A DNA stretch of 7,901 nt from Desulfovibrio sp. (GCA_031270875.1 JAISXC010000194.1:1-7901), one strand, 5' to 3'. Shown: positions 1 through 6,261, counted from the first letter of the stretch. Notes: generated from the sequence alone by a model not told the origin. Translations and numbers: made by a program.

Positions 1-138
1 AAACACGGCGCTGTTCACGCATTCCTGCAGAGAGGAAAAGGTGTACATGCCCTCATCGGCGCGATCCGTGCCGCAGCCCTGCGCGCCCATACCGATAGAC
101 CCCATAAGCAGCAAGGACAGTGTTTTGCTACGTTTCAT
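1..138 (-). CDS. DUF1190 (YgiB-like) lipoprotein, N-terminal part only
   Basis: This is the first 46 codons of a minus-strand gene that leaves the window at position 1. The ATG is at 138-136 and follows a ribosome binding site, AAGGAA, read on the minus strand at about 145-150. The protein starts MKRSKTLSLLLMGSIGMG, which is a basic start and a short hydrophobic stretch. A lipobox-like AQGC follows, with the lipidated cysteine expected at residue 22. After it come an acidic segment and the phrase FSSLQECVNSAVF. A 'K-R-S/T-K' start, a lipobox and an early '(D/E)CV' segment resemble DUF1190/YgiB outer-membrane-associated proteins of unknown function. The cysteine position and export are read from the sequence; the family call is from memory and rests on a short piece. 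It has no obvious functional link to the metabolic genes to the right, which run the other way. Confidence 0.6.
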   Translation of the reverse strand, partial: MKRSKTLSLLLMGSIGMGAQGCGTDRADEGMYTFSSLQECVNSAVF

Positions 139-192
139 CAAAAATTCCTTTACGGTTTAAGGCTTCTCCCTTCCGGACATCGCAACGCGGAT

Positions 193-365
193 ACTATTGT
201 CGCGGCAAGCGACAATAGTCGCAACCCCGCAAGGGGGTGCGCCGCCGCAGGCGGCGTGAGCAAAGCAAAAATCGTGTTTTTTGCTTTGCGATCTTCACGC
301 CTGTTACGATGGTACAGGCGTGACGTCCCACTATAACGGATATGCGCCGTGCGGGCAAGCGGCGC
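193..365. repeat. Array of six consecutive perfect hairpins in non-coding DNA
   Basis: Six inverted repeats sit almost end to end. They are 193-203/209-219 (11 bp, loop GGCAA), 225-228/233-236 (4 bp, loop GCAA), 240-246/250-256 (7 bp, loop GCA), 260-271/278-289 (12 bp, loop TCGTGT), 296-304/314-322 (9 bp) and 344-349/360-365 (6 bp, loop TGCGGGCAAG). Several loops share a GCAA core. All arms are perfect complements. No gene is recognisable between 139 and 568 on either strand; the open frames here look like chance. The array lies upstream of the lipoprotein gene (minus strand) and beyond the 3' end of the transposase remnant. It may be a structured RNA leader, a REP/BIME-like cluster or a folded-DNA site. 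None of the stems is followed by a good T-run for termination in either direction. Confidence 0.75.
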
Positions 366-568
366 GAACCCCCATAATCCACCACGCCCTTGCGCGTAAG
401 CAGGTGAACTTCACGGAACAGCTTTTTTGAGACGCCAATTTGGATTCTGGAAGCCTCCAGATGATTCAAAAATGAGGTTTTTGCGGTTTTTCTTGTCGCC
501 TGAAAGGTCTATTTCGGTTTTTGGACGCACCTCTCCTGTTGTTGGTCATTTGCTTCAATCATTACCCT

Positions 569-1321
569 TTACATCGGGCATGGTCGCAAGCGGGAGATCG
601 CTTCCCGGATTGACTGAAACAAGCTGTTTGCCGTATGTCCGGAGCTCAGGCGGATATAAAGCTCGCGGCCTCGTTCCAGAACTCGCCCCGCTATATTGAT
701 TATGCAAAATCGTATCCGCTTCAATCTGCTGCGTTGCCAGCTTTTAGCGCAGCACAGCAACTTGAATATTGAATGAATGTTATGAGAGAGGACTGCTATC
801 CACCACCACGCTGCGTTGGCGTGAAAGTTACCGCACGGCAGAACTCCACCGGCAAGTTCATTTTTCAGAACCGCATGCTCCTCCTCGCTATGTCCGCAAC
901 GCTTATAATACCAATGAACAAGATCCTGCGCCGGAATGCCCCTGTTTGTCACGATTGCCTGGATTTTATACCGGAGGCTGCTCATTTCTTCCACCGGAAA
1001 CGGGTATTTCTTCTCAGGTGAGCCAGGCAAAACACCCTGTTCTCCCAGCGCTTCGCGTGTTGCCACATAGCGGAACTCATAACCGCGTTTCGAGGCGGAG
1101 AGGCTGCCAGGAACAAAAGAAACCTCCGCGTATTCGCGCAGCTTGTCCAGCGGCTTCCACGCGGCCCTTTCATGAACGCCAGCATCAAGCTCCCGGCGCA
1201 TGATTCCGGGGATATTCAGGGAATACAGCAGATCAAGATAGAGAGGCAGGCCCGCCAAACTTGTCAAACCGGATGTTTTTGTTTCTTCTTCGTACTTGAA
1301 AGGAAGCAAAAATTGGCGCAT
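569..1321 (-). pseudogene. IS1380-family transposase with internal deletion
   Basis: This 250-codon minus-strand frame carries both ends of an IS1380-type DDE transposase but not the middle. Residues 1-40 (LLPFKYEEE..., then GLPLYLDLLYSL) match the family N-terminus. From about residue 52 (AAWKPLDK) the sequence jumps to the C-terminal third: AEVSFVPGSL, YEFRYVATREAL, AIVTNRGIPAQDLVHWY, RCGHSEEEHAV, and NAAWWWIAVLSHN, ending IRLSSGH. Full-length members are about 430-460 residues, so roughly 200 residues, including the first catalytic aspartates, are missing. The deletion is in frame, so the frame stays open but cannot encode an active transposase. The ATG at 1321-1319 has no convincing ribosome binding site. 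I could not find matching terminal inverted repeats, so the element's edges are uncertain; they probably lie near 480-560 and 1322-1350. The family call is from recognised motifs. Confidence 0.8.
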
Positions 1322-1346
1322 ACTTTTTCAACCTCGTTGGTGATAG

Positions 1347-1430
1347 AATGGCTTTCGCAAACTCATCACCCTGCCCACCCGCACCAAGGGGGCCACGAGC
1401 ATGATGATTCGTCCCATCGCCATCGTTTAG
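1347..1430 (+). pseudogene. Possible 3' remnant of an unidentified gene cut by the IS
   Basis: Between the start side of the transposase remnant and the DUF1097 gene, one forward frame stays open for 27 codons and ends with TAG at 1428-1430. It contains TLPTRTKGATSMMIRPIAIV, which reads like the tail of a real protein rather than random sequence. It stops just before the DUF1097 gene, where the end of an upstream operon gene would be expected. I do not recognise the family. The frame is short enough to be chance, and the only support is position and composition. Confidence 0.22.
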
Positions 1431-1448
1431 CCGAAACCGGCGGGAGTG

Positions 1449-2060
1449 ATGTTATACCTGTAAAATACCTGGTTAACTGGAGTATATGGATCGGCGCGTT
1501 CAGCGGCATCTATATATATATATATATACCTCCAGACTCCGCTGGCGCAGTACAATGTAATCTGGATGACCTTCGTGGCCATGCCCATCTACTTCAACGG
1601 AGGAGCCAAGCCGGAAGAATATGTGACCTACCTCCTGAGCCTGCTGATGGGGATTGTCTGGGGCCTGATCTACCTATTCTGTATAGGCTTTCTGGTTGGC
1701 CTGGGACTAGCCGGTGATGTGGCCACCGCTCTGGTGGTGGGCGTGCTATGCGCCGTCCAGTGCGCCGTTCACTTCATCCCGCCTCTGGGCAAAACGCCCG
1801 TGCGGAATATTCCCATCATGTTCGGCGCATTTTCCATGTGTTTTTCCCAAGGCGGACAAAATGTAGTTCCGATAACTCTAAGCCTCATCGGCGGACTTAC
1901 CCTGGCCCTGATCTGCGGGTTGGGCACACGCTTTCTCAGCCAGGAAGGCAACTGGATTCTGCCGAAAACAAAATATACCCGGATTTATGCCGGGATTGGC
2001 ACGGGTGCAATTTACTTGCGCCCACGCTCTTCAGGACAAATAGGCGTTAAAACACTCTAG
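1449..2060 (+). CDS. DUF1097 multi-pass membrane protein, frame broken at a TA tract
   Basis: From ATG 1566 to TAG 2060 runs an open hydrophobic frame with about four membrane segments: YVTYLLSLLMGIVWGLIYLF, ATALVVGVLCAVQCAVHF, NIPIMFGAFSMCF and VVPITLSLIGGLTLALI. This layout, with a conserved 'FIPP...' loop and 'P-x-x-x-G-A' turn, resembles the DUF1097 (YcdZ-like) inner-membrane family of unknown function. The N-terminal part, KYLVNWSIWIGAFSGIYIY, is encoded upstream in another frame; the two join at (TA)9 at 1511-1528. The first part has no canonical start nearby. ATG 1449, behind GGGAG, lies in the frame of the downstream half but meets TAA at 1461. So the gene is either phase-off plus a start anomaly, or a pseudogene. 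It ends 14 bases before the CoA-transferase, so co-transcription is likely. A role in moving 4-hydroxybutyrate or lactone is a guess from position only. Confidence 0.65.
1511..1528 (+). repeat. (TA)9 dinucleotide tract inside the DUF1097 coding region
   Basis: Nine uninterrupted TA units lie exactly where the DUF1097 reading frame changes. With n units, the frame joins the upstream GAFSGIYIY part to the downstream LQTPLAQYNVIWM part only when 2n+1 is divisible by 3 (n = 1, 4, 7, 10). Nine units is an off state. Dinucleotide tracts of this length are known to change length by slipped-strand mispairing. Confidence 0.85.
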
Positions 2061-2064
2061 CCAG

Positions 2065-2070
2065 AGGAGG
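2065..2070 (+). promoter_or_regulatory. Ribosome binding site of the CoA-transferase gene
   Basis: AGGAGG, a full match to the anti-Shine-Dalgarno core, sits 4 bases before ATG 2075 and fixes that start. It lies directly after the DUF1097 stop at 2060. Confidence 0.85.
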
Positions 2071-2074
2071 CGTC

Positions 2075-3376
2075 ATGAATTGGCAGCAGCATATCGCCCG
2101 CAACACCGTCACCCCGGAAGAGGCCGTTCAGTCCGTGAAATCCGGGGATCGCGTGGTTTTTGCCCATGCGGCTGGGTCGCCGGAGTCCCTTGTCAAGGCT
2201 CTGGTGGCCAGAGGTTCTTCTTTGCGCAATGTGGAGATTGTGCACATGGTGGCCTTGAACGACAGTCCATACTGTAAACCCGAATATCAGGGGAATTTCC
2301 GCTTCAACGGGCTGTACCTGAGCGGCGGCACGCGCGCCGCTGTCGCCGAGGGCCGGGCCGACTACACCCCCATCTTTTTCGCGCAGATCCCCGACCTTTT
2401 CCGGAACGGGGTTCTTCCCGTGGATGCCGCCCTGATTACCGTTTCCCCGCCGGATGCCCAGGGGAAAGTCAGCCTCGGGGTTTCCGTGGACTACACCAGA
2501 CAGGCAGCGCTCAGCGCCAAACTGACCATTGCCGAGATCAATCCCAATATGCCCCATGTCGGGGGAGGCGCGCTCCTTGACGCTACGGAGGTGGATGTCT
2601 TCGTCAACTCCTCCGATCCCCTTCTGGAACTCAGTCCCCCGGTCATCGGCGAGGTGGAAGCCGCCATCGGCCGCCACATCGCGGAACTTATCCCGGACGG
2701 CGCCTGTCTGCAGCTCGGCATCGGGGCCATTCCGGATGCCGTGCTCCATTCTCTGGGGGACAAAAAGGATCTGGGCATCCATTCCGAAATGGTTTCTGAC
2801 GGCGTGATGAGCCTTGTGGAAAAGGACGTCGTCAACTGCAGCCGGAAGACCCTGCATCCGGGCAAGATTATCATCACCTTCGCCATGGGCAGCAGAAAAT
2901 TCTACGAATGGCTGAATAACAACCCCCTGATCGAAGGATACCCCGTTGATTACGTCAATGACCCCCGCGTTATCGGGCAGAACGACAACCTTGTCTCCAT
3001 CAATTCCGCGCTTTCCGTGGATCTTCTGGGACAGGTGGCCGCCGACAGCATGGGCCCCCGGCAGTTTTCCGGCGTGGGGGGGCAGGTGGATTTCGTCCGG
3101 GGCGCCTCTTTTTCCAAAGGCGGCCGCAGTGTCATCGCCATGCCGTCCACGGCTTCCAAGGGCAGGATTTCCCGCATCTGCAGCGCCTTTGACCGCGGCC
3201 AGCCTGTAACGACCTCGCGGAACGACGTTGACACCATCGTCACGGAGCACGGAGTAGCGGATCTGAAGGGCAAAACCAACCCGGCCCGAGCCCGATCCCT
3301 CATTGCTGTCGCCGCGCCGGAATTCCGGGAAGGACTGGCGCGGGACGCCTTTGAAATTTACGGCTGGCGGGTCTGA
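2075..3376 (+). CDS. abfT: 4-hydroxybutyrate CoA-transferase
   Basis: The enzyme moves CoA from acetyl-CoA (or another acyl-CoA) to 4-hydroxybutyrate in the cytoplasm, making 4-hydroxybutyryl-CoA for the dehydratase encoded downstream. The 433-residue length fits the Cat2/AbfT type of the acetyl-CoA hydrolase/transferase family, about 430-440 residues. Visible landmarks are AHAAGSP near the N-terminus, QLGIGAIPDAV from residue 213, GIHSEM with Glu238, and QFSGVGGQVDF from residue 330. Glu238 has the same number as the catalytic, thioester-forming glutamate known from Clostridium aminobutyricum AbfT. The gene overlaps nothing, and 148 bases follow before the lactonase gene. A long open frame on the opposite strand is a codon-bias shadow. 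The context with abfD favours 4-hydroxybutyrate as substrate over plain acetate, butyrate or succinate; the exact acyl donor cannot be read from the sequence. Confidence 0.9.
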   Translation: MNWQQHIARNTVTPEEAVQSVKSGDRVVFAHAAGSPESLVKALVARGSSLRNVEIVHMVALNDSPYCKPEYQGNFRFNGLYLSGGTRAAVAEGRADYTPIFFAQIPDLFRNGVLPVDAALITVSPPDAQGKVSLGVSVDYTRQAALSAKLTIAEINPNMPHVGGGALLDATEVDVFVNSSDPLLELSPPVIGEVEAAIGRHIAELIPDGACLQLGIGAIPDAVLHSLGDKKDLGIHSEMVSDGVMSLVEKDVVNCSRKTLHPGKIIITFAMGSRKFYEWLNNNPLIEGYPVDYVNDPRVIGQNDNLVSINSALSVDLLGQVAADSMGPRQFSGVGGQVDFVRGASFSKGGRSVIAMPSTASKGRISRICSAFDRGQPVTTSRNDVDTIVTEHGVADLKGKTNPARARSLIAVAAPEFREGLARDAFEIYGWRV

Positions 3377-3380
3377 GGCT

Positions 3381-3423
3381 GGGCGGAGAACTGTTTCCGC
3401 CCGGCGTCTTCCCAAGACTTTTT
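3381..3423 (+). terminator. Weak hairpin pair after abfT, possible attenuator
   Basis: GGGCGGA at 3381-3387 pairs with TCCGCCC at 3396-3402. A small second stem follows: GTCTT at 3406-3410 with AAGAC at 3414-3418, then five T at 3419-3423. The second stem is short and AT-rich, so strong termination is unlikely. The pair may only reduce read-through or protect the 3' end of the abfT message. Confidence 0.25.
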
Positions 3424-3524
3424 CCGCCGGATGCGAAAATCCGCGCCGGGCATGGCGGATGAAGCCGCTATCCCCGAGCGGGTGGCCATGCGGCGAATAA
3501 TCTTTTACCGAGGAGAGGCAATCC

Positions 3525-4304
3525 ATGAAGCTTTATCTTTTTGAGAGCGGCGTGTTGCTCAGCCAGAAGCAGTATTTTACTTTCGGTGTCGATGTCGGAA
3601 AGGCGTTCAATGTTCCCGTTCCCTTCCTGCTCATTGATCACCCCAAGGGCAAGGTCCTTTTTGACACGGGTAACGCCCTTGAGGTCGTGGACCACAAGGA
3701 GGAACACTGGGGAGGGATTCTCGCCGCCTATGACCCTGTCATGACCAAAGAACAGTGGTGCGTCAGCGCCGTGCGCAGCTTGGGAATCAGCCCCGAGGAC
3801 ATCCGCTATGTCCTTCTTTCCCATCTTCATCTGGACCATGCCGGCGGCGTGGGGCAATTCCCCAATGCCAAGTATATCGTGCAGTTGGACGAAATCCATT
3901 ACGCCTATACGCCCGATTCCTTCATGCGCGGAGCGTACATCAGGAAGGACTTCGACAAGCCCGTGGACTGGCAGTTCCTGCACGGCTGGGAAGATGACAC
4001 ATTCGATCTCTTCGGGGACGGAAGCATCGTCACCTACTTCACCCCCGGCCACACCCCTGGGCATCAGTCCCTGATGGTGAATCTGCCCAAAACAGGCAAG
4101 TTGTTTTTTGCCGCCGATTCCTGCTACACGGATGAAAATCTTGAGAAGAACCTGCTGCCGGGGCTGGCCTGGAATTTCGGCGACTGTGAGCGGACGCTGC
4201 AACGGATCCGCCACCTCCAGGATGAGGAGGGCGCCCGCATTGTCGCCGGGCATGACCCGAAGTCCTGGAAACAGTTCAAGCAAGCTCCAGGATTTTATGA
4301 GTAA
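3525..4304 (+). CDS. Metallo-beta-lactamase-fold lactonase (AttM/BlcC/AiiA-like)
   Basis: This is a 259-residue cytoplasmic hydrolase with no signal peptide, predicted to open a lactone ring using two metal ions. The metal-site pattern is complete: SHLHLDH with His100, His102, Asp104 and His105; TPGHTPGH with His176 (His180 also present); Asp198 in FFAADSCY; and His243 in AGHDP. Tyr201 sits three residues after Asp198, as the catalytic Tyr194 follows Asp191 in the AHL lactonase AiiA. The start is fixed by GAGGAGAGG about 7 bases before ATG 3525. In Agrobacterium the related AttM/BlcC opens gamma-butyrolactone to 4-hydroxybutyrate. Lying between a 4-hydroxybutyrate CoA-transferase and a 4-hydroxybutyryl-CoA dehydratase, this enzyme most likely does the same, either on imported lactone or on lactone formed by spontaneous cyclisation of 4-hydroxybutyryl-CoA. 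Activity on acyl-homoserine lactones is possible but not favoured by context. Confidence 0.82.
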   Translation: MKLYLFESGVLLSQKQYFTFGVDVGKAFNVPVPFLLIDHPKGKVLFDTGNALEVVDHKEEHWGGILAAYDPVMTKEQWCVSAVRSLGISPEDIRYVLLSHLHLDHAGGVGQFPNAKYIVQLDEIHYAYTPDSFMRGAYIRKDFDKPVDWQFLHGWEDDTFDLFGDGSIVTYFTPGHTPGHQSLMVNLPKTGKLFFAADSCYTDENLEKNLLPGLAWNFGDCERTLQRIRHLQDEEGARIVAGHDPKSWKQFKQAPGFYE

Positions 4305-4340
4305 AGTATTTTCAGGACAAGTTACACCCACTATTAAATA

Positions 4341-4346
4341 GAGGAG
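4341..4346 (+). promoter_or_regulatory. Ribosome binding site of abfD
   Basis: GAGGAG lies 7 bases before ATG 4354 and selects it. A second in-frame ATG follows at codon 3, but its spacing to GAGGAG is less usual. Confidence 0.7.
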
Positions 4347-4353
4347 TATTTCC

Positions 4354-5802
4354 ATGACAATGATGACCGGAGAACAATACGTTGAAAGCATCCGCAAAAT
4401 GAATATCAAAATCTTCATGTTTGGAGAAAAGCTCTCCAGCGCTGCGGATCATCCGATCTTGCGTCCCTCGCTGAATTCCGTCAAAGCGACATACGATTTG
4501 GCGCAGAAACCGGAATATGAAGATTTGATGACCGTGAAATCCCACATCAGCGGTAAAAAAATCAACCGTTTTGCGCATGTCCATCAGAGCACGGAAGATC
4601 TGGTGAAAAAGGTAAAGATGCAGCGCCTCTGCGGGCAAAAGACAGCAGCCTGTTTCCAGCGCTGTGTGGGTATGGATGCCTTTAACGCCATTTTCAGCAC
4701 CACCTTTGAATGCGACAAAAAGCATGGGACCCAATATCACAAGAACTTTGTGGATTTTGTGCGGGAATCCCAGGAAAAGGACTGGACCGTGGACGGGGCT
4801 ATGACCGATCCCAAGGGAGATCGCGGCCTTTCCCCCAGCAAGCAGGCGGATCCGGATCTCTATCTGCGCGTTGTAGAGCGCCGCAAGGATGGCATCGTCG
4901 TGCGCGGAGCCAAAGCGCACCAGACCGGCATCTGCAACTCCCATCAGGTCATTGTCATGCCCACCATCGCCATGGGTCCTGAAGACAGGGACTATGCCGT
5001 GTCCTTCGCCGTTCCACTGGATGTGGAAAACCTGTTCATGATTATCGGACGCCAGTCCTGCGATACCAGGAAAATGGAAGGCACCCGTCTTGATGTGGGC
5101 AACTGTGAGTATGGGGGAGTGGAAGCCCTGACCATCTTTGACAATGTCTTCGTGCCAAACAACCGTATTTTCCTGAACGGGGAAACGGATTTTTCCGGCA
5201 TGCTGGTGGAACGTTTTGCCGGTTATCACCGCCAGAGTTACGGTGGCTGCAAGGTCGGGGTGGGCGACGTGCTCATCGGCGCCGCCGCCCTGGCGGCGGA
5301 CTACAACGGGGCGCACAAGGCCAGCCACGTGAAGGACAAGATCATCGAGATGATCCATCTCAACGAAACCCTGTATTCCAGCGGCATCGCCTGCTCCTCG
5401 GAGGGGTTCAGGACGGAATCCGGCAACTATCTCATTGATTTGCTGTTGGCCAACGTCTGCAAGCAGAATGTGACCCGTTTCCCCTATGAAATCACCCGTC
5501 TGGCTGAGGACATTGCCGGTGGCCTCATGGTTACGGCGCCTTCGGAAAAGGATTTGCGCCATCCCGAGCTTGGCCCCTATATCGAGAAATACCTGCGGGG
5601 CGTGGCCGCCGTGCCGACGGAAGACCGGCTGAAAATCCTGCGCCTGATTGAAAACCTGACTCTGGGTACCGCGGCCGTGGGCTATCGCACGGAATCCATG
5701 CACGGCGCTGGTTCTCCCCAGGCGCAACGGATCATGATCTCCCGCCAGGGGAACGTGGAACAGAAAAAGCAACTTGCCAAGGCCATCGCCCGCATCCAGT
5801 AA
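4354..5802 (+). CDS. abfD: 4-hydroxybutyryl-CoA dehydratase / vinylacetyl-CoA delta-isomerase
   Basis: This flavin and [4Fe-4S] enzyme removes water from 4-hydroxybutyryl-CoA to give crotonyl-CoA, and also isomerises vinylacetyl-CoA. It works in the cytoplasm as a homotetramer and is normally oxygen-sensitive. At 482 residues it is close to the roughly 490-residue Clostridium aminobutyricum enzyme. The cluster ligands are visible: Cys100 and Cys104 in AACFQRCVGMDA, His292 and Cys299 in GYHRQSYGGCKVG. These correspond to Cys99, Cys103, His292 and Cys299 of the clostridial protein, and Tyr296 and Lys300 of the active site are also kept. The FAD-binding segment of the HpaB-like fold shows MTDPKGDRG from residue 150 and AKAHQTG at 186-192. 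The gene lies 49 bases after the lactonase stop. An open antisense frame across it is a shadow. All four ligands are intact, so the enzyme should be functional. Confidence 0.95.
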   Translation: MTMMTGEQYVESIRKMNIKIFMFGEKLSSAADHPILRPSLNSVKATYDLAQKPEYEDLMTVKSHISGKKINRFAHVHQSTEDLVKKVKMQRLCGQKTAACFQRCVGMDAFNAIFSTTFECDKKHGTQYHKNFVDFVRESQEKDWTVDGAMTDPKGDRGLSPSKQADPDLYLRVVERRKDGIVVRGAKAHQTGICNSHQVIVMPTIAMGPEDRDYAVSFAVPLDVENLFMIIGRQSCDTRKMEGTRLDVGNCEYGGVEALTIFDNVFVPNNRIFLNGETDFSGMLVERFAGYHRQSYGGCKVGVGDVLIGAAALAADYNGAHKASHVKDKIIEMIHLNETLYSSGIACSSEGFRTESGNYLIDLLLANVCKQNVTRFPYEITRLAEDIAGGLMVTAPSEKDLRHPELGPYIEKYLRGVAAVPTEDRLKILRLIENLTLGTAAVGYRTESMHGAGSPQAQRIMISRQGNVEQKKQLAKAIARIQ

Positions 5803-5807
5803 GTTCC

Positions 5808-5868
5808 TTCCCTGATCAAACATACCGCTTGATCGGGAAAGGGAATCCACGGCGAAATGTGGTTTTTT
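5808..5868 (+). terminator. Hairpins after abfD, possible partial terminator
   Basis: TTCCCTGATCAA at 5808-5819 pairs with TTGATCGGGAA at 5829-5839 through 11 base pairs with one bulged T, but no T-run follows directly. A second small stem, CCAC at 5847-5850 with GTGG at 5859-5862, is followed by six T at 5863-5868. Either could end or attenuate the abfD transcript; the weak second stem argues for leaky termination. Confidence 0.4.
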
Positions 5869-5879
5869 AAGTTTTGAGG

Positions 5880-5924
5880 GGGAGCGGCGGCGAAAGTGGG
5901 TTTTCACTCTTCGCCGCCGCTCCC
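5880..5924 (+). promoter_or_regulatory. Long perfect hairpin just before the small CGGC-protein gene
   Basis: The 15-base arm at 5880-5894 is perfectly complementary to 5910-5924. The inner bases AGTG (5895-5898) and CACT (5905-5908) extend the stem across one bulged C, leaving a six-base loop. The stem is very GC-rich and no T-run follows, so it is not a standard terminator. It ends 12 bases before ATG 5937, occupying the place where a ribosome binding site would be. It may control translation or stabilise the downstream message. Confidence 0.6.
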
Positions 5925-5936
5925 TGTATGTGTCCC

Positions 5937-6212
5937 ATGTCCATAAAAATACGCCTCAAGTACTGTGGGGGGTGCAATCCCCGTTATGACCGAACCGCTA
6001 TAGCGGCGAAGCTCCGCGCGGACTTCCCGGAGGCCGATATTGCCGAAACCGCCGGAGACGGTCCGGATCATTTTGTGGCCGTCGTCTGCGGCTGTCCCGT
6101 GGCCTGCGCCTCGCACGGCGACCTGAGCGGGCTCTCCGGCAAGGCGATCCTGACCTCCGAGGAAGACTACGGAAAACTTGCCGCGGCTGTCCGAGCTGCA
6201 GTGCTTTCCTGA
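5937..6212 (+). CDS. Small double-cysteine-motif protein, unknown function
   Basis: This is a 91-residue soluble protein without a signal peptide or membrane segment. It has two cysteine clusters: Cys10 and Cys13 in KYCGGCNPRYDR, and Cys51, Cys53 and Cys57 in VVCGCPVACASH. A short basic beta-strand-like start, a C-x-x-C turn and the spacing to the second cluster suggest a small thioredoxin-like or metal/FeS-binding fold. From memory, similar 'YCGGCNPRYDR' proteins accompany anaerobic catabolic genes, but I cannot assign a reaction. I chose ATG 5937 because MSIKIRLKY reads as a natural strand start. ATG 5928, three codons earlier, is also in frame, and a TTG at 5874 would put the hairpin inside the gene. 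No purine-rich ribosome binding site precedes either ATG. Placement 134 bases after abfD suggests an accessory role, perhaps redox or cofactor related; that is inference. Confidence 0.65.
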   Translation: MSIKIRLKYCGGCNPRYDRTAIAAKLRADFPEADIAETAGDGPDHFVAVVCGCPVACASHGDLSGLSGKAILTSEEDYGKLAAAVRAAVLS

Positions 6213-6261
6213 AATGCGCAAGGAAAACGCTGCTGTATCAGGGCTCCGTCACTAACCTCGT

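Noticed and set aside
193..365. CRISPR array
   Set aside because: The hairpin arms differ from each other and there are no direct repeats with equal-length spacers.
1172..1717. 181-codon forward frame that includes the N-terminal DUF1097 part
   Set aside because: Its first half overlaps the transposase remnant and has no domain, and after the TA tract it leaves the DUF1097 frame. Only about 1452-1528 is meaningful in it.
2057..3526. 489-codon open frame on the minus strand across abfT
   Set aside because: It mirrors the codon bias of the real forward gene, shows no recognisable domain, and the forward frame has a clear ribosome binding site and catalytic motifs.
3525..4304. Quorum-quenching acyl-homoserine lactonase as the main role of the MBL protein
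   Set aside because: The active-site pattern allows it, but the flanking 4-hydroxybutyrate genes make gamma-butyrolactone a better-supported substrate.
4312..5907. 531-codon open frame on the minus strand across abfD
   Set aside because: This is a shadow of abfD, whose cluster ligands and family motifs are all intact in the forward frame.
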